Shown here: positions 39,324 through 51,223 of the stretch, piece by piece
How positions within the stretch are numbered: the first letter of the stretch is position 1
How the letters are laid out: every line of letters starts with the position of its first letter
NCBI GenBank assembly: GCA_022749755.1
Contig: CM040453.1
Span: 4,114,102 to 4,178,101 of the forward strand
Length of the DNA: 64,000 bases
Source of the DNA: Azadirachta indica
Taxonomy: Eukaryota; Streptophyta; Magnoliopsida; Sapindales; Meliaceae
Direction: 5' to 3'
Translations under genes and position numbers: made by a program
The notes under the pieces: model-generated
What the model was told of the DNA's origin: nothing
Seen by the model: only the letters and a program-made list of their open reading frames with translations
The model's database searches: none

Positions 39324-40956
39324 GGTGGGTGTTGGAATTCTGCATTTTTGGAAGTTCACAAACCAATTCTAGTTTCAGGCACTTTAGATTTTCCATTTGA
39401 ATCCATCAGCAAAATATCATGAAGGTTGGTTGCAGGCTCATCATATCCACATTTAGAACAGAGCTGAGCCAAAATTCACCCTCTATAGCTGCACTGAAAA
39501 CAGAGATGTTCGGCACTCTTTTACGTGGCTAGGGTTTTGAGTCTTTTTTAGACAAGATATATACGAGATGTACAAAGAGTTGCTTGCCTAATGTTTATAT
39601 ATTAACTTGCAGTTTTTTTCTCTGATTGCTATATGTTTTTTAGCGCTGAAAAATTTCCCCAGGTTCGTTCAGTTTTGGTGGGGGTGGTGCTGCTGCTGTT
39701 GATAGTATATTTGGAATTGAGACGAAGAAATTTTAAAAAATAATGTTAAATATAAGTAAAACATGTATAGTATTTTATCAAATATTTTAACTATTAAACT
39801 TTTGAACCTAAATAGAAGTATAACAGTATCAACAAAGTTTGAATCTTTTCTCATGTCTCGAAGTGTGTCCATAATCAACCTCACGCGTTTTCTTATCCTC
39901 TTGGGTTCTATCCTTGGCCATAATCTTTCATAGATATACTCGGTTAAATACCTTTTATGACATCCGAATCTTTTAATTAAATTGTTCAGACAAAACGTGT
40001 ATGAATAGATTTTGCAATGTGCAACCGGATCTTGCACATGGTGATTGTGGGCGATTTTGCTGATCTTTTGAAGCAAATGGGGACAAGGGAGGAAGATAAA
40101 GATTAAAAAGAATCGTGGATAGCACAAGATTGTTGAGGAAGAACATAAAACTTGCTGAATGAGTGAGTGGTTGATAAGAAGTCGTATCAATCTTTAAAGT
40201 TTCTTACTTTCTTCATGGTGATCAACAATTTTCGAGTGTGAGCAGGGCCCTACTTTTAGGAATCCAACTTATTTTTGCAATTGAAGAGTTGTTTTCTTCT
40301 GCTGTGTAGGACATCAAAGAAATTTAAGGCTTATCTTCAGTCTAGGGACAAACAAGAAAGAATAGGCCACCAAAACTTTGAGATTATTTCCTCTGCATCA
40401 ACAAATCAATTTTGGGACAGGTACTTTTTTCTTTGAGAATTATTAAAATTTAAAAATCCATCAATTTGAATAATTAATTATAAAAGTCCTTCTCTTTAAT
40501 TATTGTTAGTGTTCATTGACGTAGATTTTAAGACAATATGGACCCGCAAATTAGAATAGAAGAAGACTTAACATAGGAGATCTAACTTTTTCAAAAGTAT
40601 AATACGATCGCTTTTAGAACCCTTAATGAAATTGCTAATGATCGACCGAATTCTAAAAGCTTACATTATTAATGTAATAAACCCAAAATCAATGAGCTTA
40701 GTGTAAATATCCCTTTCTTTCACTGTCATTTTTAGAGTTATCAAAATAAATTCGGATTGAGTTAGACAGCCGGATAGCGCCAAAACCCATTTTCTTTTGA
40801 CCAATTAAAAGCCATTGTACATCACACCAATCGCAATCAAGATATGAATATCACACATTATTAGTGCATAAACAGTAGCCCCAGCTAGCCCACCGCCTGA
40901 TAGAAAAGCTCAGGTGCTTGCTGTTATATTTCAGTACCATCTTCTGTTTTCCGGCT
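39324..40956. other. 3' UTR and intergenic DNA with an unexplained minus-strand open frame
   Basis: 39324-39660 looks like the 3' UTR of the upstream gene. On the minus strand, 40190-39669 is open for 173 codons but begins with TTG. Its middle reads RYLTEYIYERLWPRIEPKR and RKRVRLIMDTLRDMRKD; its ends are hydrophobic or Gln/His-rich. I recognise no family and do not call it a gene. 40400-40900 is the bHLH promoter region. Confidence 0.35.
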
Positions 40957-41928
40957 ATGGAAAACTGTTTTCAACATTCCGGCTGGCCTGATAGCATGAA
41001 TTATTGGGCTAACTCCAACTTTTCACCGCACAATGATTCATCTTTTCCAGTCACATGGCAGCTAACACCTCAGGTTAATTCAGCTTCTTCTTCTTCAGTT
41101 CATGAGTTTCCTCCATGGTCGATTCCTGTTTCTGAACAAGCAGAAGATAAAGCTACTGCCGTTTCAAAAAGCCACAGCCAAGCTGAGAAAAGACGCAGAG
41201 ACAGAATTAACGCACAGCTTGCAACTCTTAGGAAGCTAATTCCCAAGTCTGAGAAGGTAATATTTCTTTCTGGATTGGTTGATTCAGCTTCACACTCAAA
41301 TTTAAAGGTTGCTTGCACTTTTTGGGTAAAAAATTAATTAAAGGTTCTGGCTTTTGGGTCTGTTTTCAGAAGCAATTTTTTTTTTTTTCTGTTTGAAACG
41401 AAACAATTGACAGGGAAAACTGTTTTTCTGATATATATGTACATCTTGCAGATGGACAAGGCTGCTCTGCTAGGAAGTGCGATAGCGCATGTGAAAGATC
41501 TGAAGCTGAAAGCAATGGAAGTAAGCAAAAGGTTTACGATTCCAACAGAAGTTGATGAAGTTACTGTTGACTGTGATCATCCTCAAGCTGCAGCAAGTGC
41601 AACAAATGTTAACAAAAGCAAGGGCAACATATTCATCAAGGCTTCTATTTGCTGCGAAGATCAGCCGGAATTGTACAGGGAAATCATAAGAGTCCTCAAG
41701 AACCTAGGGCTAACTACCGTTAAAGCTGAAATTTCAAGTGTTGGAGGACGAATCAAAAGCATGTTGGTTCTTTACAACAAAGAAAGTGATGATCAAGAAA
41801 GTGTTTCCTTGAGCAAAAGACTGAAACAATCACTCCATTTAGTTCTAAATAGGATGTCATCTTCAACTATGGCGGCAAACTGTCGTATCAGAAGCAAGAG
41901 GCAGAGATTGTTCTTCCCCTCTCAATAA
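40957..41928 (+). CDS. bHLH transcription factor, bHLH30/32/51/106-like, with ACT-like domain
   Basis: Two exons, 40957-41256 and 41452-41928, give 258 residues. The basic region at residues 71-84 (KSHSQAEKRRRDRI) has His73, Glu77 and Arg81, the H-E-R pattern expected for E-box/G-box binding. The helix-loop-helix spans about 85-124 (NAQLATLRKLIPKSEK, joined to MDKAALLGSAIAHVKDLKLK); the intron falls in the loop, as in this subfamily. Residues about 157-208 form an ACT-like dimerisation fold (GNIFIKASICCEDQPELYRE, LGLTTVKAEISSVGG). The C-terminus ends RSKRQRLFFPSQ. It is a nuclear DNA-binding regulator; the specific target is unknown. The ATG at 40957 is the first in frame, with a plausible leader. 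Confidence 0.9.
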
Positions 41929-42244
41929 TTTCTCAGATTAAGTAATAGAATATTAATATATCGTTAGATTTTATTTTGGTCTCCTGTTTAGGCTCTTTTT
42001 CTTCTTTCTCGAAACAACCTTTACTTTGAGATATCATCACCTGCTTTTTCATAACTACCACTGATTGAGAAGGTGGGTTGATATAAGAAACTATATAAAT
42101 TAATATTACTGGTCACAGAAACAACTGCAACTTTCTATATTTTGCATGGGAAAGGCATTTTTTTTTTTCTATTATCAGTTTTTGAAATCGAGAATTCATT
42201 ATTCGAATTTAAAAACCAAAATACATTCATTTGTATCTAAAACT

Positions 42245-42279
<35 letters not shown>

Positions 42280-42333
42280 AAGAAGACTAAGAAATTTATT
42301 ATTTAAAAAAATGTCTATCATATATATTTTTTG
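41929..42333. other. bHLH 3' UTR and flanking DNA
   Basis: T-rich 3' UTR, then a compound (TA)n(TG)n microsatellite at about 42246-42279. No coding signal. Confidence 0.6.
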
Positions 42334-43171
42334 CATTAAGATACTGTTTTTTTTAATAAGAAATATGAACATACTTTCAAATTTGAATTTGATTAATATA
42401 TTTATTTTTTTATTTTAAATGTCTTAATAAAAATATTAAATTATTTATTTTTTTAAAATATAAAATCTAAAATTGACATATTAACTTATATGACTTAAGA
42501 AATCTTGAATTAATATATTAAATTATTGATATATATAAATATTAAATAATAAATTATGAGTATTATTGATAAATAAAATATTTAAATTATTTAAATATTT
42601 ATTTATTTATATTTAAATCAAAATTTTTAATTTAATTATATTAAGATATTTTTAATAAATTTTCAAACATAAATTAAAAAATAAATGACCTTCGAATATC
42701 TGAATAATTATTTCAGACCTTAGTAAAAAAAAAAAAAAACCAACCTTAAGGGCTTATTTTTTTTTTTATTCTAAAGTCTAAATATATATTGAAATATATA
42801 AGCGTCGCTTATTTTTTAACTTATATTTAAATATTTGTTAAAAATATCTGAATATAATTAAATTAAAAATTTTAACTTAAATATGAATAAATAAATGCTT
42901 GAATAATTTAAATATTTTATTTGTCAGTAATCCCTTTAATTTATTACTTAATAGTTATATATGTCAATAATTTAATATATTAATATGAGAATTTTAAGAC
43001 ATATATATTAATATATTAATTTCAAATTTTTTATTTTTATAAAAGCAAATAACTTAATATTTATATTCAAATATTTAAAATTAAAAAAACAAATATATTA
43101 ATAAGATTTTAGTCAAATTTAAATTTCAAACATGTTTAAATTTTAAACAGAAGAAATAAACACAACCTAAA
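42334..43171. mobile_element. Long imperfect palindrome (foldback/MITE candidate), about 840 bp
   Basis: The left arm (about 42334-42686) is closely matched by the reverse complement of the right arm (about 42808-43171). For example, left TAAAATATTTAAATTATT and TTTTTAATTTAATTATATT recur inverted in the right arm. The central 120 bases hold an A-tract, CCAACCTTAAGGGC and a T-tract. Arm identity looks high by eye but was not computed. No target-site duplication was resolved. The likely identity is a foldback MITE. Confidence 0.7.
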
Positions 43172-45240
43172 TCTATTATAATAAAATTTAAAAATATTTT
43201 ATAGTCTTCCATAGATATAATGGATGGAATTATATGCCTTAAGTAGATGCGAATCGACTATTAATATTCACATTATAATTACATGAGTAAAACACAAAGT
43301 ATCATGTATTTTAGTTTAGCTGCTGCCTTATAATTAACGAATTAGTGGATTTCATAGCATGACCACTTGTATAGTTAATTTTTAATTTGCTTTCCTGAAA
43401 AGCTATTGTATTTTTCCTCCTTGATATCAAGATATATATAATATATTTACAGATATGATGGTGAATGTCTGAATGATGATGATTCCATTATTAATTTTTC
43501 ACACACACACACATATATATTCCACCTCTTTCTCGATCCATTGTCAGGCTTCAATTCCTCACACATCGTGTCATCTGATGATCGAATATTGATTGATTTA
43601 ACAGATTATTCTTCTATTTCAATAAAAAAAAAAATTGAGTTAAAACTCTATGTATTAAAATTGTAATATATATATATATATATAACATTTTAAAAAATAA
43701 AAAAAAAATTGAATAAGAAAAGATATAAATAAAATAAACAAAGTAAATGTAACTGTTAATGGATAGATCCATGGCCAGATGATCTCTAGCCTCTTAAGTC
43801 TTCAAGATTCAGGTGACCTATGTTTTTCCTAAGTGAAAATTTGAAAAATATGAAATCTAAATAGACTTGAATATTTGAGTCTATTTAACATATTTTTTTA
43901 TCTGAAATTTAAATTTTATGTATTAAATTGTTTATTTTTAACTAAAAAGAATATAAAAATTAATACTTTCATATATGTCTCTTGTACATTTTAAATGTTA
44001 AATAAATAATAAAATATATTATAATAAAATAATTTTAACTCATACACATACATAAAAATTGTGTTAATATAAATTTTGTTATAATTTATAATTATATGAA
44101 AAATAAATATATATATATATATTTCAACAATATTGATCAATTTTACACTCAGATTAAAAATAAAAGAAGCTTATCACCAAAAGTCAATTAATAACAATAC
44201 TTTGATTAAAAATTTTAATAATTAAATATTAAGGAGAGAGAGTGCACAAAAAAAAAATACACAATATATTTTGCTTTTTTTTAAAAAAAAAGGGTTACAT
44301 AATTAATATGGATAATGCTGTAAATAAACTAATTAAATAAGGATATTTATGAAAAGAGGTTTAATTTAATTACGACTTTTTCAATTCACAGGGAAAAACT
44401 TCTACTTTTTCTTTAAGCAAAAAATATGTTAGTGTTGACATTAAATTAAAAAAATAAATATATTTAATTACCTAATACATCACAATTAAGTAAAAGAAAA
44501 AAAAAAGAACCCCGCTAACAACAACATATGAAACTCATGCAATATGTCCAAGTTTTGATCATTTTAATTAAGCTATTTAGATAGTGTTAACTAATGCTAT
44601 CAGGAGGTACTTATATTAGATAAGAGACATAAAATTATAATTGTTGTTTAAGTCGGTGAGGTTAATTTAGTTGGTTTAACTAATTTTATATTAAAATATG
44701 AGGGGATATTATTTTTGAATAACTAGATAATATTTAAAAAGAAACTCATTTATTTAAATTAGTATGATAATTTTAAAATAAATTATATATAGAATATATG
44801 ATAATAATATAATTTTACATTAGTTTATATAATTAAAATATGTATTACTACTATTATTAATAGTTATAAAAAAAAAAAAAAGAAAAGAAAAGCTTGTCGA
44901 CAAAAACACTGAAAAAGAAATCTCTTTCAGTTACTTTGTCAAAAAACACACTTGCCAGAAATATTTCTCCGTACAAGATCACTTGCAAATATGGTTAAAT
45001 TGCTCTTTAGGTATTACTTGAAATTTACATACAGCTTTATTAAGAACTACTTTGTTATACAACATCCAATATAAATAAAAAAATGAATAAAAACATTTTA
45101 TGTATTTAACAGAGAAACTTAATCAGTCTATCCCACATTCTTATACGAAGCACTCAAACTGAAATCACTTCTTAATAAAAAGCACTTCTAAAGACACCTT
45201 AATCTTTTTGTTTGCACTATACTAATAAAAACAGCTTAAC
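43172..45240. other. AT-rich intergenic DNA with (TA)n tracts
   Basis: No coding signal. Microsatellites include (CA)n/(TA)n near 43501-43520, (TA)n near 43668-43684 and near 44107-44121. Confidence 0.6.
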
Positions 45241-45757
45241 TAACAGTAGTTAGATGAGCGCTGTTCGTATATGCAAAATATGGCAATAACGGAAATATCA
45301 GAAAACGTAATCACTCACCATATTCCCATATTTAACTGCAACAAATGCCGTTACGATCCGTCAACTCCCTCCCTCCCTCCTTCACCACCTAACTCCCGTA
45401 ATCTCCGAATGCAGTTGTTTGACACTTCTTTCAGCTAACCGACGCCCGTTACACATTCTTACGTCACCGTTTTAATTTTTTCCTTTATTTATTTTTTTTT
45501 CAAAATTTATACGATAAGCAATGCTGCCACAGTTTCGCAGCTGTCAAATCCGAGCCGTTCGTTGAACGCAAATAAAAATTCCGTTATTTCCAACAGTTAC
45601 ATATATTGAAATAAAATAAAACATGCAATTTCTTATAAGAAAATAAATAAATAAAATCGAAAATGAAACAGAAACAAACGCGCATATAACTTGCAAAGTC
45701 GTTATTTCAACGTAGCGGTTTTACGGTTCACACCAACAACCCTTTCGAAAACGGTTA
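45241..45757 (+). promoter_or_regulatory. Cluster of MYB-type CNGTTR sites upstream of the MYB gene
   Basis: Matches to CNGTTR on either strand: 45241-45246 and 45287-45292 (reverse), then CCGTTA at 45348-45353, 45446-45451 and 45581-45586, CAGTTA at 45594-45599 and CGGTTA at 45752-45757. A TATA-like TTATAAGG lies near 45770. Seven sites in 520 bases, in front of a MYB gene, suggest self-regulation. Confidence 0.45.
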
Positions 45758-45836
45758 AACCCTTCCTCTTATAAGGCAAACCTCGCTGCAATCAAGAAAC
45801 AGATATGCATTTGGCTTTTCTGATTTTTTTTTTTTT

Positions 45837-46646
45837 ATGGTAATGAATATGATGATGAGCAGTAATTCATCTTCTATGGAGAAGAGTAGCAGTAATGATC
45901 GCATAAAAGGTTCATGGAGCCCGCAAGAAGACGCCACTCTGATCAAACTTGTTGAGCAGCACGGGCCGAGAAATTGGTCCATGATAAGCGCCGGGATACC
46001 TGGTCGATCTGGAAAGTCTTGCAGGTTACGATGGTGCAACCAGCTGAGCCCGACGGTCCAACACCGTCCATTTACGCCGGCGGAGGACTCGATCATTATT
46101 CAAGCGCATGCTGTTCATGGTAATAAATGGGCTACGATCGCACGTTTGTTACCTGGTCGTACGGATAATGCCATAAAGAATCACTGGAACTCAACTTTAC
46201 GTCGGAAAAGGGTGGGTGAGTTGTCTTCCGAATCGAATTCGGCCATGAAGCGCCCGGGTTCGCAAGATTCTGCTGAGTCGGATTCTGACTCTGGATCTGG
46301 GGTGAAGAGACAATGCTTGCGTGATTATCAGGAGCACAATAGTTATGATGCAGGCGCAGGTTTTGCAGGACCCGAGACTTTATTGACGTTGTCGCCGCCG
46401 GGAGAGAGCGTGGTTCTGGGGGCTGGCGGGGAGAAAGTGGAGGAGGTAACGGCAGTGAAGAACAAGGAAGGTGATCGAGAAGGTAAGATTATGAGGGAAA
46501 GGGAGGACAGATGTACGGCGGAGATGGAAGAGTCTTGTTTATTCACGATCATTCAGCGTATGATATCTGAAGAGGTAAGGAACTACATCGATGGTTTACG
46601 GTCGGCTCAAGACGGGCTTCATTTTTCTGTGGAAAAGAATCCATGA
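45837..46646 (+). CDS. R2R3-MYB transcription factor, subgroup 22-like (MYB44/70/73/77 type)
   Basis: Intronless, 269 residues. R2 spans about 22-73 ([20 protein letters not shown], with Trp27, Trp47, Trp66). R3 spans about 74-125 ([20 protein letters not shown], with Phe79 in place of the first Trp, Trp98, Trp117). The linker [20 protein letters not shown] and [15 protein letters not shown] are typical of this subgroup, as is the lack of introns. A C-terminal helix ([19 protein letters not shown]) matches the conserved subgroup helix. The repressor-type stretch reads [10 protein letters not shown], with Pro where the last Leu of an LxLxL motif would stand. Members regulate ABA, auxin and stress responses. 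Several in-frame ATGs precede MEKSS; the first, at 45837, is used here, but one further in is possible. Confidence 0.9.
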   Translation: MVMNMMMSSNSSSMEKSSSNDRIKGSWSPQEDATLIKLVEQHGPRNWSMISAGIPGRSGKSCRLRWCNQLSPTVQHRPFTPAEDSIIIQAHAVHGNKWATIARLLPGRTDNAIKNHWNSTLRRKRVGELSSESNSAMKRPGSQDSAESDSDSGSGVKRQCLRDYQEHNSYDAGAGFAGPETLLTLSPPGESVVLGAGGEKVEEVTAVKNKEGDREGKIMREREDRCTAEMEESCLFTIIQRMISEEVRNYIDGLRSAQDGLHFSVEKNP

Positions 46647-48178
46647 AGTATTTTCAGTTTATTTTTGATATTTTAATTTTGGTTTATTCACTCTTAATGT
46701 TCCTAGTAGTAATTTTTTTTTTCCTTTGGGCTGATTGAAAAGTGTAATTTCACTTTGGGTCATATCAAGCGCGTGATAACTGACAAGCGTGCTGTTCTCA
46801 AAGTACTGCCGGCTTTAAGCCCGTAGATAAATTAGTTTAAAAAAAAATTTATACATAAATTAGTTCTTGGATCTGGTTTGTATCAGTTTCGGGTTTTGCC
46901 TTGACCCTAACTTAGTGTTCACCATATAACGCACACACGGCCAGATGGGATTTCACATTTTTAACTTCTAAGCTGTTAGAATCTTTTATTTGTTGAAGGT
47001 AGTTATTAAAATTTTTCTTGCTTGACAGGAATTCTTAAAACAGTAGAATGATGATTCATCACATTATGTTTATTAAATGTGAAAAATATTTAGTATCACA
47101 GAAATACTAGCCTGCATTTGCTTATAGAACACAGAAATACTTGAAAAAAAATTAATCTGAATTATCTCCAACCAATCGCATGAAAAGAAACAGCGGTAAA
47201 GAAAGCAACCCATAGAGTTCTGTGAGGAAAAGAACCGGTTCAGGTGTACATGTTAACGGCCACAAGTCAGCTACATCCAAAGTCTGTTTCAGTATGCCCT
47301 TCAACCCAGGGGATTTCATACTACGATTACATCTTTGTTAATAGGCAATGAAAATGTTTGTCCTATGCCCTGAATCTGAATCCCATGTGACCGCAATGCA
47401 ATAACACCCCGCACACTCGTATTGATATGCCTGAATTAAACTCAATCAGCCCAACGAGAGGGAGAGGCTATGGGAGAGAGAAAAGCTCTCCTTGCATTCT
47501 AAATAACCAGGAAGAAGCCTCCAAGGGAAACAACACAACAACATTTAGAGAAATTAAGAGATGGCTACCCTTCTGCGGGCAACTCCCCATGCCATTATAA
47601 AATTACAACTTCAAGTAAATATATCTTTTTTCTATCACGATGCAACACTGAAAGACAGACTTCATTTCAGCCTCACAGCATTGGACGGGCATCCCATTTC
47701 CACAAATAACAAACGACACAATTTTAAGAGTAGATCACCAACACCCACTGTAGCCTGACTCCTAGCTTCACGGGGTAATAATATTAACTCTTTAATTTAT
47801 ATTTCCTTCTATGGAATGCTTATCGCCCCACGGCATCTAATTAGATGATAACGTCGCTCCCGGTACTTAGCTAAAGGCTTCTCAATAGATAGTAATTTCT
47901 ATTCAAAATAATTGACTTATAAATTAAAAAGATAAGTTAAAGACCCGTGAGCACTTAAGATCACTACAAACAGAGAGCTAATAACAGAAAATAAATAAAT
48001 TTGGAACGCGAGAAGAAGCTAAATAGGCAAAACATAATCCCATTTCAAGCTAATAAAGCGGTTTACTGGATTCAACAAAATGTATCAAAAACACAAAATC
48101 AAACACAAATATCACTACTTAATCGATCAAACGAGAAAAGCAACAAAATAGCATAAAGCGACGCCGCGTTAAAGAAGA
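46647..48178. other. MYB 3' UTR and intergenic DNA next to eL41
   Basis: No gene supported. The portion nearest 48178 is probably the eL41 3' UTR on the minus strand. 47180-47770 is more balanced in base composition and transcript-like on the minus strand, but no frame is convincing. Confidence 0.45.
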
Positions 48179-48390
48179 CTACTTGGATCTCTGTCTCATC
48201 TTTCGGCGCTTCCTCTTGAGCCTTCTCATACGCTTCTTCTTCCACTGAAAACACGCAAATACAAAAACCAAAATAAGATTCGAAAAGACTTCGATTAATA
48301 AACGAAGTTCAGTTAATATTGATGATCGATAAATAGAAAGATCGGCGAAAATGATAATCTAAAGAAAATCGAGCTTACCTTAGCTCTCAT
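48179..48390 (-). CDS. RPL41: 60S ribosomal protein eL41 (25 residues)
   Basis: The smallest eukaryotic ribosomal protein, at the large-subunit interface. Exon 1 (48379-48390) encodes MRAK and exon 2 (48179-48244) encodes WKKKRMRRLKRKRRKMRQRSK then TAG. The intron is GT-AG. The 25-residue Lys/Arg-rich product matches the universally conserved eL41 sequence. The gene is easily missed because of its size. Upstream on the minus strand are a TATAAATA box (48491-48498) and a telo-box (AAACCCTAA on the plus strand, 48508-48516), both common in plant ribosomal protein promoters. Confidence 0.97.
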
Positions 48391-48490
48391 CGTGAAATGG
48401 TTATGAAATAGCTTCCCTCAGTTCAAAACCCCTACTGCTTTGGTGAGGCTGCGCTGAAGATGAAGGTTTTCGTCTTAGGGCTTCGCAGTA

Positions 48491-48607
48491 TATTTATAGA
48501 GTAGACAAAACCCTAAGAGTGTTAAGATTAATGCGGTAGCGAGTTCGAAAGAATTACAATTTGAGCCGGGCTAGTTGTTTAGTAGATCGAAACTTATAAT
48601 TTGGGCT
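48491..48607 (-). promoter_or_regulatory. eL41 promoter: TATA box, telo-box, GCCCA-type element
   Basis: Read on the minus strand: TATAAATA (48491-48498), TTAGGGTTT (48508-48516), and an AAGCCCAA element (about 48600-48607). This set is typical of growth-regulated ribosomal protein genes. Confidence 0.65.
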
Positions 48608-49022
48608 TCAACCATGATTTCTTACTGAATACTGATCCAAGCGAAGGGCCTCATAGCAACTGTTGTCCTAGTAGATTGGACATTACTGCAACGAATTTTT
48701 ACCCTTTTTCTCTTTGTAAAAGATGTATATTACACGTCCCCAGATCGTTTGTACGGTCCCGAATAATTTTACTAATTGAGAAACAATTCAGCGAGCGATG
48801 TTGAATCCATCCTAACTTCATGTAATTGTGTCGTTTCATGTTGAGAATAACTTTGTAAGTAAATAAGGGGACTATTATAACAAGAAAAAAGTTTTATAGG
48901 GAACATATTTATGAAATTGTTTAACATAATCATGTCACAAATTTGTTTTTCTCTTATTTATTATAACTATTATCATAGTTGATTAATTTTAAAGTGAATA
49001 TTTATGCCATCATTTTTTTTAA

Positions 49023-49860
49023 TTACTAAAAAGAGACATTGTACTTTACATCTTTACCCCCTAAATCTTGTAATAAAGTTAATTTATTCTCTTGAGTTTT
49101 GAATGAGGTAAAATATCCTTTGATTGTTTGAAAAAAATTTAAATACCTTTTGAAGTTACTATTTATATTTTAATTTAATTATTTTATCTTTCTGCTGTTA
49201 AAAATAAATAATATAATTATATTATTTTTTTTATTTTACTTTATAGTAATTAATATAATTTTATCGTAACATTTAAATTTAAAAATTAGAATAATATTTT
49301 GATCTTTAATTATTTCTTTTCTTTAAAATTTATGATCAAATATTTATAATATCTAATTATATATAATTTTTTTTAAATATATCACATTATTAAATAGTTT
49401 ATTTAAAAAATTATGCATAATTTATTATAGAATTTAAATGTTTACACAATTATACATAATTTTGATAATATTAATTATACATAATTTTTAAAATAAATTA
49501 TTTTAACGATATGATATATTTTAGAAAAATATATAATTAAATATTATATAAATTTAATAATAGATTTGGAAAGAAATAAATTATTAAAGGGTCAAAAATT
49601 ATCATAATTTTTAAATTTAAATATTAAAATAAAATTATATTAAATATTATAAAATAAAAAAATAAAGATAATATAATTATTTTAGATATTTTTAATAATA
49701 AAGGAATAAAATAATTAAATTAAAATATAAATAGTAACTTTACAAATATCTTAACTTTTTTTTAAATTTAAAGAGTATTTTACTTTTTTAAAAAATTTAA
49801 GAAAATATATCAGTTTTTAATAAAAGACAGAGGTTAAAGTACAATATCTCGTTACTAAAA
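49023..49860. mobile_element. Foldback MITE, Mutator-like, with 9-bp target-site duplication
   Basis: The element at 49032-49851 (820 bp) is an imperfect palindrome with arms of about 400 bp. Its ends read AGAGACATTGTACTTTACA on the left and CGAGATATTGTACTTTAACC on the right (reverse complement). It is flanked by an exact direct repeat TTACTAAAA at 49023-49031 and 49852-49860. A 9-bp duplication is the hallmark of Mutator-superfamily insertion. Inside, TACTATTTATATTTTAATTT and ATTTAAATTTAAAAATTA occur in both arms. There is no coding capacity, so it is non-autonomous. Confidence 0.8.
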
Positions 49861-51223
49861 TTATATAAAGGATTTACTAAAAATTTTGATCAATACTTAC
49901 AAGTACGGAGAGATAATATCTTGAGAATTTAGATCAATTGTCACTTGTGCATGCTGATTTTTTCAAAATTTGCCATTGTTGTAATACTTTATTGAGTGGA
50001 AAATTCTGAAATATTTCCATACAAGACTTCCTACGTGCAAAACATTCAATGTACACTTCATTATTTTCAACTTGAACAATTTTGCGTTGCAGCAGGGAAA
50101 AATATATAAATGATAGTCATATTAAGTAACAACAGTACTGGATTCCAAAAAAAAAAGTAACAATTATAAATAATCAACGGATGTGAAGAACTGCAGAGCC
50201 GATCAAAGCTTCCTGCTTCCAATGGGCATATATAGCGAGTACTTTGAAGAAGATGAATGGATATAGATCACGTGCAAAATACCCCGCAAGCAGCACCCTA
50301 TGACTCCGTAATAATCTTGTCATTAATAGCTTCAACAGTTCCTTGACCCACTCACATTATTTCAACTCTCTCTCTCTCTCTCTCTCTATATGTATATATA
50401 TATATATATATATATTTATACATACATACATATATCAACAAGCCAAGGCAGCTTCAGATATTCGGTTCATAAATGCAACAACTTTGGTAGTCTTCACTTC
50501 AACTCCGCCGTAAAAAAGTATTAATATCACTGTTTCAAACGAAATCATTCATAAAATCATGTACATATTTTCATTGATTATTCTCTTTTCTCTTTCTATC
50601 ATAAATCTGCAGATATTTGTCCATTAACCTAAAATTTTATATACCTTCTGCAATTGTTTCATCCTAATCTTCTCTGCAAAACTTCACAGTCTTTATCTCG
50701 TTCAATTGTTTTAACAGAAAAACGATGAATAATATTGTAAATTATATATGTATGTTCCCCTACCTAAAACTTTCTCAACTGCAATTCGTCTGTTCCTATG
50801 AGTTCTCATCCTTTATCCACAAATCCTCACAATCTTTCTCTTGTGCAACATTAATGAATATTGTAATCAGCCCTACTTACATAAACTCTCTTGTACAATT
50901 GTTTCATCCTGAGTTCTTATTCGCTCTACAAATCCTCGCAATCTCTTGCTAGCTTCAAAATCCTTCCAAGCAATTAATCAAGAACTCCTATATATAATAA
51001 AACAAAATTAATTTTAAAGAAACTTGGTGAAAAATAATAAAATAAGCACCTATCTAATACAAATTCAAAGGCCAAAGACTCATAAAGATAAGCTAACATT
51101 CTAAATAAAAAATCCACGTAACGTACAGAAATATTATTCACAAAGTTAATGGTGTTTGATACTCAATACAAACAATGTTTGTTTACTGTGCTACTATACT
51201 ATGGAAGGCAGGACTGAGTCAAC
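49861..51223. other. Intergenic DNA with degenerate repeats and microsatellites
   Basis: Contains a (TC)n(TA)n tract at about 50369-50414. Between about 50645 and 50950 are three degenerate units resembling CAATTGTTTCATCCTGAG then CACAAATCCTCACAATCT. No gene seen. The right end is probably the 3' UTR of the ATL gene. Confidence 0.5.

Noticed and set aside
45130..45150. TCCCACATTC, close to the plant snRNA upstream element
   Set aside because: One base off the element, and no TATA or snRNA-like sequence at the required spacing.
47561..47758. 65-codon plus-strand ORF starting MATLLRATPHAI
   Set aside because: No conserved motif, no splice or promoter context; composition like a UTR.
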